Position numbers and translations under genes: made by a program
Assembly (NCBI RefSeq): GCF_000203915.1
Contig: NC_008390.1
Coordinates: forward strand, 3,410,001 to 3,474,000
Direction of reading: 5' to 3'
Source: Burkholderia ambifaria AMMD
GTDB lineage: Bacteria; Pseudomonadota; Gammaproteobacteria; Burkholderiales; Burkholderiaceae
Length of the DNA: 64,000 nucleotides
Shown: piece after piece, positions 28,568 to 37,094 of the stretch
Position numbering within the stretch: the stretch's first letter is position 1
How the letters are laid out: each line of letters starts with the position of its first letter
Notes under the pieces: model-generated
What the model was told of the DNA's origin: nothing
What the model saw: the letters and a program-made list of their open reading frames with translations, nothing else
Database searches by the model: none

Positions 28568-30010
28568 ATGAAGAACGACCTGCCCGAACTGGCCCCGCAA
28601 GCGCTGCCGTCGGTCGATGCGCTGACGGCGCTGCTGCGCGATCAGCGCGCGGCCTACCTGCGCGCGCCGTATCCGGAGTGGGACACCCGCGCGCAGCACC
28701 TGCGCGCGCTGCGCACCATGCTGCTCGATCACGCGGATGCACTCGCCGACGCGATCAGCGCCGACTTCGGCCACCGCGCGAAGCAGGAAGTGCTGCTGTC
28801 GGAAATCTGGATGGCGAAGGAAGAGATCGACGACGCGCTCAAGCACGGCAAGCGCTGGATGAAGCCGATCAGCAAGCCGATGAACAAGTGGCTGCGGCCG
28901 GCGCGCGCGAAGGTGCTGCCGCAACCGCTCGGCGTGGTCGGCATCGTCGTGCCGTGGAACTATCCGATCCTGCTCGCGGCCGGGCCGCTGATCTGCGCGC
29001 TCGCGGCCGGCAACCGCGCGATCATCAAGATGTCCGAACTGACGCCGCGCACGTCGGCGTTGTTCGAGCAACTGATCGCGAAGACCTTCTCGCGCGACCA
29101 CGTCGCGGTCGTGAACGGCGATGCCGAGATCGGCGCCGCGTTCAGCGCGCTGCCGTTCGATCACCTGCTGTTCACCGGCTCGACGCATGTCGGCCGCCAC
29201 GTGATGCGCGCCGCGGCCGACAATCTCACGCCCGTCACGCTCGAACTCGGCGGCAAGTCGCCGGCGATCATCGGCCCGAATGCGCGCTTCGATGCCGCGG
29301 TCGACGCGATCATCGGCGGCAAGACGCTGAACGCGGGCCAGACCTGCATCGCGCCCGACTACGTGCTGCTGCCGCGCGGGATGGAAGCCGCGTTCATCGA
29401 GCGCGCGCGGGCGCGCTTCGCGAAGCTGTATCCGGACCTGTCGACCAACGGCGACTACACGACGATCGTGTCGCCGCGCCACTACGCGCGGCTGCAGCAG
29501 CTTGCGACCGACGCGCAGGCGGCCGGCGCGCAACTGCATCCGCTGTCGGATGCGCAGTCGGATCCCGCGTCGCGCCGCTTCGTGCCGTGCGCGGTCACGC
29601 ACGTGCCGGCCGCGTCGCAGCTGATGCAGGAGGAAATCTTCGGGCCCTTGCTGCCGCTCGTGCCGTACGAGCGGCTCGACGAGGCGATCGCGTACGTGAA
29701 TGCGCGCCCGCGCCCGCTTGCGCTGTACCTGTTCGACGAGGATGGCGGCACGGTCGACCGCGTGATGCGCGAAACGATCTCGGGTGGCGTGACGGTCAAT
29801 GACGCGCTGCTGCACATCGCGTGCGGCAGCTTGCCGTTCGGCGGCGTCGGCGCGAGCGGAATGGGTGCGTATCACGGCTACGACGGCTTCGTGACGTTCT
29901 CGAAGATGAAGCCCGTGCTCACGCAGGCGCGCCTGAATACCCGCGGGCTGATCGCGCCGCCTTACGGCAGGCGCTTCGCCGCGGTGATCCGGATGATGCT
30001 GAAGTTCTGA
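28568..30010 (+). CDS. Coniferyl-aldehyde-type dehydrogenase (ALDH superfamily)
   Basis: This 480-residue NAD(P)+-dependent aldehyde dehydrogenase has the conserved PWNYPILLAAGPLICALAAGN, the FTGSTHVG cofactor loop, the general base Glu in LELGGKSPAII, the catalytic Cys in NAGQTCIAPDY, and the EEIFGPLLP motif. Overall it resembles the coniferyl aldehyde dehydrogenase group, which oxidises phenylpropanoid and other aliphatic or aromatic aldehydes to acids. ATG 28568 has GGAGGAGAC upstream. It is divergent from the GMC alcohol oxidoreductase, so the two may act in one alcohol-to-acid route (inferred). Confidence 0.9.
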   Translation: MKNDLPELAPQALPSVDALTALLRDQRAAYLRAPYPEWDTRAQHLRALRTMLLDHADALADAISADFGHRAKQEVLLSEIWMAKEEIDDALKHGKRWMKPISKPMNKWLRPARAKVLPQPLGVVGIVVPWNYPILLAAGPLICALAAGNRAIIKMSELTPRTSALFEQLIAKTFSRDHVAVVNGDAEIGAAFSALPFDHLLFTGSTHVGRHVMRAAADNLTPVTLELGGKSPAIIGPNARFDAAVDAIIGGKTLNAGQTCIAPDYVLLPRGMEAAFIERARARFAKLYPDLSTNGDYTTIVSPRHYARLQQLATDAQAAGAQLHPLSDAQSDPASRRFVPCAVTHVPAASQLMQEEIFGPLLPLVPYERLDEAIAYVNARPRPLALYLFDEDGGTVDRVMRETISGGVTVNDALLHIACGSLPFGGVGASGMGAYHGYDGFVTFSKMKPVLTQARLNTRGLIAPPYGRRFAAVIRMMLKF

Positions 30011-30015
30011 GCGAT

Positions 30016-30048
30016 GCGGGCCGCGCGCGATGCGTGGCGGCCCGCTTT
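30016..30048 (+). terminator. Hairpin terminator after the aldehyde dehydrogenase gene
   Basis: Nine-base perfect arms at 30016-30024 and 30037-30045 are followed by TTT, between convergent genes. Confidence 0.6.
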
Positions 30049-30083
30049 GAACATGCCGCGCGGCGACGCTGCCGCGCGCGCCG

Positions 30084-31106
30084 TCACACGGGCCAGAGCG
30101 GCCCTTCCTGCATCGCGCCGATCTGCTCGCGCAACTCGAGTACGCGTGCTTCCCAGTAGCGATGCGTGTTGAACCACGGGAACGCGGCCGGAAACGCCGG
30201 ATCGTCCCAGCGGCGCGCAAGCCACGCCGCGTAGTGGATCAACCGCAGCGTGCGCAGCGCTTCGACCAGATGCAGCTCGCGCGGCTCGAATTCGCAGAAG
30301 TCCTCATAACCGGCGAGCAGGTCCGCGAGCGCGCGCGACGCGCCTTCGCGATCGCCCGGCAGCAGCAGCCACAGGTCCTGGACCGCCGGTGCCATCCGGC
30401 TGTCGTCGAAGTCGACGAAATGCGGCCCCGCGTCGGTCCACAGCACGTTGCTCGGATGGCAATCGCCGTGCGTGCGCAGCAGGCGAATCTCGCCCGCACG
30501 CTCGAACGCGGCCTCGACGCCTTCCAGCGCGAGCGTGACCGCCGTCTCGTAGGCAGGGCGTACATCGTCGGGAATGAAATCGTGCGCGAGCAGGTAGTCG
30601 CGCGGCTCGTAGCCGAACGTGCGGATGTCGAGCACCGGACGCGCGACGTAAGGCTGCGTCGCGCCCACCGCGTGAATGCGGCCGATGAAGCGGCCGAGCC
30701 ATTCGAGCGTGTCGCTGCGGTCGAGATCGGGTGCGCGGCCGCCGCGCCGCTCGAAGATCGAGAAGCGGAAGCCGTCGAACGCGTGCAGCGTGCGGCCGTC
30801 GAAGGCGGTCGCGGGCACCACCGGAATCTCGCGCACGGCAAGTTCGGCGACGAATGCGTGTTCTTCGAGGATCGCGTCGTCCGACCATCGCTCGGGCCGG
30901 TAGAACTTCGCGACGACGGGCGGGCCGTCTTCGATGCCGACCTGATAGACGCGGTTCTCGTAGCTGTTGAGGGCGAGCATGCGCCCGTCGGTGCGCAGCC
31001 CGGCCGGCATCAGCACGCTGTCGAGCGCGTCGAGCACGCATTCGGGCGTGAGGCCGGCGAACGGCGGGCCGGCGGGAGCAGCGGGGGCGGAAGTGGCGTC
31101 TGTCAT
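30084..31106 (-). CDS. srkA: SrkA/RdoA (YihE)-type serine/threonine protein kinase
   Basis: This is a 340-residue APH-fold stress-response kinase of the YihE family, which in E. coli protects against envelope and oxidative death signals. It has LNSYENRVYQVG near the N-terminus, the lysine VVAKFYRPERWSD, the catalytic loop HGDCHPSNVLW, and the metal-binding VDFDDSRMAPAVQDLWLLLPG, all diagnostic. Start choice is uncertain: ATG 31104-31106 is used here, but an ATG three codons earlier (31115) is equally possible; neither has a strong Shine-Dalgarno. Confidence 0.88.
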   Translation of the reverse strand: MTDATSAPAAPAGPPFAGLTPECVLDALDSVLMPAGLRTDGRMLALNSYENRVYQVGIEDGPPVVAKFYRPERWSDDAILEEHAFVAELAVREIPVVPATAFDGRTLHAFDGFRFSIFERRGGRAPDLDRSDTLEWLGRFIGRIHAVGATQPYVARPVLDIRTFGYEPRDYLLAHDFIPDDVRPAYETAVTLALEGVEAAFERAGEIRLLRTHGDCHPSNVLWTDAGPHFVDFDDSRMAPAVQDLWLLLPGDREGASRALADLLAGYEDFCEFEPRELHLVEALRTLRLIHYAAWLARRWDDPAFPAAFPWFNTHRYWEARVLELREQIGAMQEGPLWPV

Positions 31107-31164
31107 GCCCCGCATTGTGCCGTCAGCCGCGCCGAAACACGAGCGTCCGATGCGGCGCGCGTGC

Positions 31165-31377
31165 TCAGTGAATCGCGGCGCCGGCCGGCAGCACGGATTC
31201 GCCGGTGTCGATCAGGTCCTCGAGAAAGAACGGCTCGGTGTTGAGTTCTTTCGACTCGCCCGGCACGCCCGCGTACCAGGTCACCATGGCCATGTCGCCC
31301 AGAAGGCGCTGGACGATGCCGCGCGCGCCCTTGGGCACCGCGATATGGGTAGTGCAGACAATCGACCCGACATGCAT
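31165..31377 (-). CDS. Small conserved-looking hypothetical protein
   Basis: The product has 70 residues. ATG 31375-31377 is preceded by GTGGGGAA. The protein (MHVGSIVCTTHIAVPKGARG at the start; GDMAMVTWYAGVPGESKELN in the middle) has normal amino-acid composition and G/C-rich third positions, so it looks coding. I do not recognise a family. It lies 58 bases upstream of the srkA-like gene on the same strand and may share its transcript. Confidence 0.65.
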   Translation of the reverse strand: MHVGSIVCTTHIAVPKGARGIVQRLLGDMAMVTWYAGVPGESKELNTEPFFLEDLIDTGESVLPAGAAIH

Positions 31378-32378
31378 GATGGTTCCCCACTCTTGAATCT
31401 TGAAACCCGGCCCGCTGACGAGCCGGCAAATGCACGATCCGCGCCGCCCTCGGCGGGGTGTTGCGCATGATCCCATTGTTCACGGTTTATCGAAGCGCGA
31501 AAAGAAGAAGAAGCGGGCGAAGTGCCGCGAATTCGTCGAATGTCTCCAATCAACCACTGCGTCGCGCGTGCGCTTGCACGGGCGGATACCCCCATCATAC
31601 CCTGTCGAATGTGACTGTCCGCCGAATCGCGCCGGGCATACGATCCACACGCGAATTGCGCGATGCACGTATCGTCTGGCCTTTGCTCCGGCCGTCGTGA
31701 TATCTCGTCTGAACGCATCCGATGGAACCACGCCCGCGGCCGCGCAGAGCGACGACTCCCGTCCTATCTCGAACGCGGCTCGCGCAACGACTCGCCCGCG
31801 AGCGTCGCGGTACTGTTTGCGGGCTTCGTGTCGAAACGTGCGAGCCGCCACTGGTTGATGACGATGTCGCTGCTGTTGTCGTCGCTGCTCACGCTCGTCG
31901 CCGCCGTCACGCCGCGCTAATGTCAGATGCTCGTGCTGCGTGCGCTCGCCGCCGCGCTCGCGGTCGGCATGGCCACGCCTGCGCGAACGCGGCGGCATCA
32001 CATGACGTTCCCGCACGCAACCGACTCTTTGCGCAGACAGTTGCGCCGGATGGCCGCCTTGCGGTACCGTTGACGCTCATCCGCGTTCAAGCGCATTTCG
32101 ACACGATGCATCCGTTCACGTCCGCACTCGCTCAATCCCGGCCGCAGTTCGACTCGCGGCCGCAGGCGTGCGCGCATCCGTCGGTCCTTCCTCCTCCTGT
32201 CGCACCGCCGCTCGTCGGCGCCGCGCCGCCCTCGCCGGCGGCACGCGTCGGCTGACCAGCCGGCTTTCAATTTTCGTTTTCCATTCGCCCGTTTGCAGCC
32301 GTTCGTGCGTCGTCACGCACAGCGCGTTGCCGCGCGCGCGACATGGAACGTATCGATCCGTTCGACAGGTGGATTCAC
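31378..32378. other. One-kilobase region without a convincing gene
   Basis: Open frames exist on both strands (for example 31722-32255 + and 31480-32016 -) but their products are Arg/Ser-rich shadows with no domain. Base composition is somewhat less G+C-biased than the neighbours. It may be a decayed gene or a long regulatory leader for the EamA gene. Confidence 0.5.
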
Positions 32379-33260
32379 ATGGTTTCGTTCAAACGCGCGC
32401 TCGCCGCGCATGGCGTGACGTCGCTCTTCGTGCTGCTGTGGAGCAGCGGCGCGATCTTCGCTGAACTCGGTCTGCGTCATGCATCCGCGTTCGTCTTTCT
32501 CACCGCACGTTTCGCGCTCGCGTCACTCGTGCTGCTCGTCCTGGCCGTCATGCGCGGCCGCTGGCTGCCGCCGCGCGGCGAGCGGCGCATGGCCGCGCTG
32601 ACCGGCCTGATGATGATGGGCGGCTATTCGATCTTCTACCTGCTCGCGCTCGATCAGGGGATCGCACCGGGCGTGCTCGCGACGATCCTCGGCGTGCAGC
32701 CGATCGTCACGCTCGCGATGGTCGAGCGGCGCTGGCAACCGATGCGCGTCGCGGGGCTCGCGCTGTCGCTGGCCGGCCTCGCGCTCGTCGTGGGCCGCGG
32801 CGTGGGCGGCGCCGGGCTGCCGATCATCGGCATCGCCTGCGCGCTCACGGCACTCGCCGCGCTGACCGTCGGCTCGCTGCTGCAAAAGCGCGTGCGTGCG
32901 GCGCCCGGCGACGTGCTGCCGCTGCAGAACGCGATCGGCCTCGCGCTGTGCGTGGCGATCCTGCCGTTCCGGCCCATCGCGCTCGATGCGAGCTGGGCGT
33001 TCGTCGTGCCGCTGCTGTGGCTCGGCATCGTGATCTCGGTGATCGCGCAGTTGCTGTTCTACCGGTTGATGCAGCGCGGCGATCTCGTCAACGTGACGAG
33101 CCTGTTCTATCTCGTGCCCGTCGTCACCACGCTGATGGACGCGGTCTGGCTCGGCAACCGGCCGGCGCCGCTCGCGCTCGCCGGCATGGCGGCGATCGTC
33201 GCGGGGCTCGTGCTCGTGTTCCGCACACCGGCCGCTCGCGCGCAACCCGAGCGCGCGTAA
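32379..33260 (+). CDS. EamA/DMT-family transporter
   Basis: This 293-residue inner-membrane protein has ten hydrophobic segments in two EamA halves. The first has VLLWSSGAIFAELGLRH and FLTARFALASLVLLVLA; the second has IGIACALTALAALTVGSLLQKRV and the LVPVVTTLMDAVWLGNRP region. These drug/metabolite transporters usually export amino acids or other small metabolites. The start was chosen at 32379 because AGGTGGA lies 6-12 bases upstream; an upstream ATG (32343) lacks any such signal. Confidence 0.88.
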   Translation: MVSFKRALAAHGVTSLFVLLWSSGAIFAELGLRHASAFVFLTARFALASLVLLVLAVMRGRWLPPRGERRMAALTGLMMMGGYSIFYLLALDQGIAPGVLATILGVQPIVTLAMVERRWQPMRVAGLALSLAGLALVVGRGVGGAGLPIIGIACALTALAALTVGSLLQKRVRAAPGDVLPLQNAIGLALCVAILPFRPIALDASWAFVVPLLWLGIVISVIAQLLFYRLMQRGDLVNVTSLFYLVPVVTTLMDAVWLGNRPAPLALAGMAAIVAGLVLVFRTPAARAQPERA

Positions 33261-33266
33261 GCGGAC

Positions 33267-33294
33267 GGCCGCCGCACCCATGGTTGCGGCGGCC
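33267..33294 (+). terminator. Hairpin after the EamA gene
   Basis: Perfect 10-base arms at 33267-33276 and 33285-33294, just after the stop, without a T-tract; termination is possible but not certain. Confidence 0.4.
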
Positions 33295-33557
33295 CGTATC
33301 GAACACGTACGACGTTTGGGTGCAAACGGAAAGGAGCCGGAAAGCCGTGCGCAAGGCATTCGTCTGATTCCACGGGGAAATGCAGAATTCCCGGGGTTCC
33401 CGCATACTTTTAATGGTTCGGATAGCGAAAAACGCTGCGCGGTTGCCTATACTCGAACTGCCGGCCCCACTCGCAATCGGTCCGGCACATATTAGAAATG
33501 CCCGGCATGAGCGGGTACAGGCGCGTGCGCCTGCGCCGGCCGACTATGGAGACACGC

Positions 33558-33743
33558 ATGACGACCTATTTCACGATCGGCGACTTCATCCTGTTGATTC
33601 CGATGGCGCTGGCCGGCGCGCTATTTCTCGGCGCGGTGCCCTGCGCGACCCAATTCCGCCATAACCTGCTGCGCGTGCTCGGCGTGATGCTCGGCGTCGG
33701 CGTTGCGGTATTGCTCGTCGAAGGCCTTCCCGCACTGCTGTAG
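33558..33743 (+). CDS. Small membrane protein of unknown function
   Basis: The product has 61 residues. ATG 33558 has GGAGAC upstream. There are two hydrophobic segments (FILLIPMALAGALFLGAVP and LRVLGVMLGVGVAVLLVEGL) separated by a short polar loop. No family is recognised. It stands alone between the EamA gene and the convergent aldo/keto reductase gene. Confidence 0.65.
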   Translation: MTTYFTIGDFILLIPMALAGALFLGAVPCATQFRHNLLRVLGVMLGVGVAVLLVEGLPALL

Positions 33744-33813
33744 CAACGCGTTCGCGCGCCGGTCACATCGCTGCACCGCAGCGACGTGACGGCTTGCTTG
33801 CTTGCTTGCGCCG

Positions 33814-33847
33814 CGATACGGGATGCGATCGTTCGCATTCCGTATCG
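33814..33847 (+). terminator. Intergenic hairpin between convergent genes
   Basis: Fifteen-base arms at 33814-33828 and 33833-33847 pair with one G-U on the + strand. No clear T-tract follows. It could end the small membrane-protein transcript or the convergent reductase transcript. Confidence 0.45.
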
Positions 33848-33863
33848 ACTGCCGTCGCTACGG

Positions 33864-34907
33864 TCAGATCGCCTGATCGGTGGACGGCTTTTCCCACAGA
33901 TTGATGCCGCCTTCGGTCGCATGACGATCGATCTCCGCGAGTTCGTCGGCCGAGAACTCGAGGTTCTTCAGCGCGCCGACGTTTTCACGCACCTGCTCCG
34001 CGCGGCTCGCGCCGATCAGCGCCGACGTCACGCGGCCATTGCGCAGCACCCACGCGAGCGCCATCTGCGCGAGGCTTTGCCCGCGCCGCTGCGCGATGCC
34101 GTTGAGCTTGCGCACGTGCTCGAGGTTGTCCGCGCTCAGGTGATCCTGTTTCAGCGAACCGCCGCCCGGCTTGTTCACCCGCGCATCGGCCGGCACGCCG
34201 TTCAGGTATTTCGACGTCAGCAACCCCTGCGCGAGCGGCGTGAACGCGATGCTGCCCGTGCCGATCTCGTCGAGCGTCCCGAGCAGATCTTGCTCGATCC
34301 AGCGGTTCAGCATGTTGTACGAAGGCTGGTGGATCAGCAGCGGCACCTGGTATTGCGCGAGCAGTTCGGCCATCTCGCGCGTCTTCGCGGCCGAGTACGA
34401 CGAGATGCCGATGTACAGCGCCTTGCCCTGCCGCACGGCCGACGCGAGCGCGCCGGCCGTTTCCTCGAGCGGCGTGTGCGCGTCGAAGCGATGCGAATAG
34501 AAGATGTCGACGTAGTCGAGGCCCATCCGCTGCAGGCTCTGGTCGAGGCTCGCGAGCACGTACTTGCGCGACCCGCCGCCGCTGCCGTACGGCCCCGGCC
34601 ACATGTCCCAGCCGGCCTTCGTCGAGATCAGCAGCTCGTCGCGGTACGGCCGGAAATCTTCCTTCAGCAGCCGGCCGAAATTGGTTTCGGCGCTGCCGTA
34701 CGGCGGCCCGTAGTTGTTCGCCAGGTCGAAGTGATTGATGCCGAGATCGAACGCGGTGCGCAGGATGTCGCGCTGCGTGTCGATCGGCGTCGAGTCGCCG
34801 AAGTTGTGCCACAGACCGAGCGACAGCGCGGGCAGTTTGAGCCCGGATTTGCCGCAGGTGCGGTATTGCATGTCGGCATAACGTTCGGAAGCTGCTTCAT
34901 AGGCCAT
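33864..34907 (-). CDS. Aldo/keto reductase, L-glyceraldehyde 3-phosphate reductase (YghZ) type
   Basis: This 347-residue NADPH-dependent AKR has the catalytic tetrad contexts visible: Asp and Tyr in FDLANNYGPPYGSAE, Lys in ISTKAGWDMWPGPYGSGGSR-like sequence, and His in FYSHRFD. The GPYGSGGGSRKY insertion and GINLWEKPST end are typical of the YghZ/MgrA group, which detoxifies L-glyceraldehyde 3-phosphate and methylglyoxal. The cofactor motif GASRAEQVRENVGAL is present near the end. It is monocistronic. Confidence 0.92.
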   Translation of the reverse strand: MAYEAASERYADMQYRTCGKSGLKLPALSLGLWHNFGDSTPIDTQRDILRTAFDLGINHFDLANNYGPPYGSAETNFGRLLKEDFRPYRDELLISTKAGWDMWPGPYGSGGGSRKYVLASLDQSLQRMGLDYVDIFYSHRFDAHTPLEETAGALASAVRQGKALYIGISSYSAAKTREMAELLAQYQVPLLIHQPSYNMLNRWIEQDLLGTLDEIGTGSIAFTPLAQGLLTSKYLNGVPADARVNKPGGGSLKQDHLSADNLEHVRKLNGIAQRRGQSLAQMALAWVLRNGRVTSALIGASRAEQVRENVGALKNLEFSADELAEIDRHATEGGINLWEKPSTDQAI

Positions 34908-35091
34908 GGGTCGATTCCGTCAGGACGTCGGGGGAAGGGACGCGCGCCGCACGCGAGCATCGCGCGCCGGCGGCGAAGGAAACAACGACGGCTATGGTAG
35001 CGAACGCGGCGCGAGCCTGCACGGCAATGGACGCGACCGCGCGCGTCGCCTACACTGCGGCGTCTCGAATCACCGTTACAGCGAGGTTGGT

Positions 35092-35298
35092 ATGTCCCGG
35101 GTCATCTCGGTTGCACTGCTCGTCGGCGGCGTCGTGCTGCTGTATTTCGGCGGCCAGTCGTTCCATTCGATCAACGACAACATGTCGCGCGTCTTCACCG
35201 GCTCGCCCGCCACGAAGACGATCCTGCTGATCGCCGGTGGCGCCGTCGCGTCGCTGATCGGCCTGATCGGCCTCGCGATGCCGGGCAACAAGCGCTGA
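35092..35298 (+). CDS. DUF3185 family small membrane protein
   Basis: The 68-residue protein has two hydrophobic segments (VISVALLVGGVVLLYFGG and ILLIAGGAVASLIGLIGLAM) linked by QSFHSINDNMSRVFTGSPATKT, which matches the DUF3185 pattern. Function is unknown. GAGGTTGGT lies just before the ATG. A clear terminator follows 65 bases after its stop. Confidence 0.8.
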   Translation: MSRVISVALLVGGVVLLYFGGQSFHSINDNMSRVFTGSPATKTILLIAGGAVASLIGLIGLAMPGNKR

Positions 35299-35363
35299 TC
35301 GCGTAGCCGCGCGGCTTGCGACACGCGACGATTCGCGGCGCGCGAGCGGGCGGCTCAAAACGC

Positions 35364-35391
35364 AACGGGCGGCCCAGGCCGCCCGTTTCTT
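35364..35391 (+). terminator. Terminator of the DUF3185 gene
   Basis: Perfect 11-base arms at 35364-35374 and 35377-35387 are followed by TTTCTT. Confidence 0.75.
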
Positions 35392-35420
35392 CATCCGCCC
35401 GCGCGGCCGCAGCGCCGCAG

Positions 35421-35490
35421 CGGGCGACCGGCTGCGGGCGACCGGCTGCGGGCGACCGGCTTCGGGCGACCGGCTTCGGGCGACCGGCAC
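35421..35490. repeat. 14-base tandem repeat, five copies
   Basis: The unit CGGGCGACCGGCTG (or ...CTT in copies 3-4, ...CAC in copy 5) runs five times head to tail without interruption. It lies between the DUF3185 terminator and the stop of the dioxygenase-like gene, so it is non-coding. Likely variable in copy number by slippage. Confidence 0.9.
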
Positions 35491-35515
35491 GGCTGCATCG
35501 CCGTCCGAACCGCTG

Positions 35516-36289
35516 CTAGAACTGCACTTCCGGCTTCGTCGCCGAACGCGTGCCCGGCACCGGCCGGTTGCTCACCCCGTGATACGTGTAGACGAGCGAG
35601 AACTTCACCTGGTCGGAGCGGTTCTGCCCCGCCGAATGCAGCGTGTTGCAGTGGAAGAACACGACGTCGCCCGTCTGGAGCGGCGGGCAGGTTGCCGCAT
35701 CGATCACCTTGCGGTTTTCCGGCAGGTCGCTGCGGAAGAACTTCGCGTCGTCGAACGCTTCCGACCCGAATTCGGCCGTGTGCGACCCGGGCACCAGCCA
35801 GAGCGCGCCGTTTTCATTCGTTTCCGGCCCGAGCGCGAGCCACACCGACACCATGTCCGCGCGTTCGAACGACCAGTAGCGGAAGTCGCGATGCCAGCCC
35901 GTCAGGCTGCCGTACGCGGGGTGCTTCGTCATCATGCAGTTGTGATGCGTGCGCGACAGCACCGGCTGCTCGCCGAAGTACTCGCGCATCCACGCGCCGA
36001 TTTCGGGCGCGATCGCGCGCTCGGCGAACGCCAGATCGCGCCCATAGGCGTCCAGCAGCCGCCGCACCGTATGGCCGCCCGGCGCATGCTTGGACTCGGG
36101 CGCGCCCGGGTAGCGCAAATCCGCCTCGAACTCGATCGGCTCCGCCGCTTCCTGCAACTGGCGCTCCGCGATGCGCTTGAGCGCCGCGCACTGCGCTTCG
36201 CTGACGAGGCCGCGCGCGACGACGAAACCGCGTTCGCGCAATTCCGCGACTTGCGCGCGGATCGATTCCGACTGCAATGAAGACGACAT
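35516..36289 (-). CDS. Phytanoyl-CoA dioxygenase (PhyH)-family protein
   Basis: This 257-residue Fe(II)/2-oxoglutarate-dependent oxygenase-like protein has the iron-binding HxD in LTGWHRDFRYW and the distal His in FHCNTLHSAGQNRSD, with the 2-oxoglutarate-binding Arg plausible at NRSDQ or in the following strand. The family includes hydroxylases of lipids, ectoine and many natural products; the substrate is unknown here. The start at 36289 (MSSSLQSES) was preferred over 36382 because the upstream extension has no coding character. Confidence 0.85.
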   Translation of the reverse strand: MSSSLQSESIRAQVAELRERGFVVARGLVSEAQCAALKRIAERQLQEAAEPIEFEADLRYPGAPESKHAPGGHTVRRLLDAYGRDLAFAERAIAPEIGAWMREYFGEQPVLSRTHHNCMMTKHPAYGSLTGWHRDFRYWSFERADMVSVWLALGPETNENGALWLVPGSHTAEFGSEAFDDAKFFRSDLPENRKVIDAATCPPLQTGDVVFFHCNTLHSAGQNRSDQVKFSLVYTYHGVSNRPVPGTRSATKPEVQF

Positions 36290-36642
36290 GGGATGCCAGA
36301 CGTTTATTGTGTGAATTTGACGATTGTAAATCGGCGCCGGATACCGCGAACAGCGCCATTGTCGTGCGCAGGGGCATGCCAATCGCGGATTTGATCGGGA
36401 TCAAGGGAACTGTACGGCGCGGCGCGAGCCTCAGCGACAGGCGGTATGCGGCGACTCGCTTGCGGCACAAGGGTTTATCGCGACTTTTGCGCGTCACGAA
36501 ACCCTTGTAGCCTGTCGCGGCCTGTCAATTCTGGCGGGCGCGGCGCGCAACGACTTTCGGTAAGATCCGTTGCGTCATCCGAGGCCGTTCATACCAGTGC
36601 GCTCTTCAAGGGCGCCATCCATACAAGCGAAGCATCGTTCAC

Positions 36643-36984
36643 ATGCCATTCCGTCTGACTTCCCGTTTCAACCGCGCTGCGAAGCGCGTCGTGCCGTCCG
36701 CTCCCGCCCGCTCGCTGCGCCATCACCGCGCCCGCACGCAAGCGCTCGCCAGGCACACGCACGCGCACAGCCGGCTGGACGGCATCCGTGCGTGGTTCCA
36801 CGCATTCTTCTCGATGATGAGCGCGCAGGCGTTCGCACGCCGCGCCGGCCTGCGTTCGCTGCTGCAGAAGCCGTCGTCGCTGCGCGCGCTCGCGCTGCGC
36901 CGCACGCTCGGCCCGCAGCGCCGCATCAACCGCCCGCGCCGCCTCGCGGCCAGCAACGGGTGGTTCGGGTTCAGCGCACGCTGA
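36643..36984 (+). CDS. Arginine-rich hypothetical protein
   Basis: This 113-residue protein has a very high Arg/Ala/His content (begins MPFRLTSRFNRAAKRVVPSA) and a central hydrophobic patch (IRAWFHAFFSMMSAQAF). It starts with ATG behind a weak ribosome site. It is followed by a strong bidirectional terminator, which supports a real transcript. I do not recognise a family, and a chance frame cannot be ruled out. Confidence 0.45.
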   Translation: MPFRLTSRFNRAAKRVVPSAPARSLRHHRARTQALARHTHAHSRLDGIRAWFHAFFSMMSAQAFARRAGLRSLLQKPSSLRALALRRTLGPQRRINRPRRLAASNGWFGFSAR

Positions 36985-37045
36985 AACCGCGCCGGCGGGC
37001 CGTGCCCGCCACGATCGCCGTCATTTCGCCGGCGCTCGACACGCA

Positions 37046-37080
37046 TAAAAAAACCCCGGCATGCCGGGGTTTTTCGTTTT
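37046..37080. terminator. Bidirectional terminator between the hypothetical gene and metK
   Basis: The arms ACCCCGGC and GCCGGGGT flank a two-base AT centre, with A-runs on the left and T-runs on the right, so it works for both convergent genes. It lies 15 bases past the metK stop. Confidence 0.9.
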
Positions 37081-37094
37081 CAGGCGGGCGACGC

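Noticed and set aside
31480..32016. 178-codon minus-strand frame in the gene-poor region
   Set aside because: The protein is Arg/Glu/Gln-rich shadow-like sequence with no domain, and overlaps equally open frames on the + strand.
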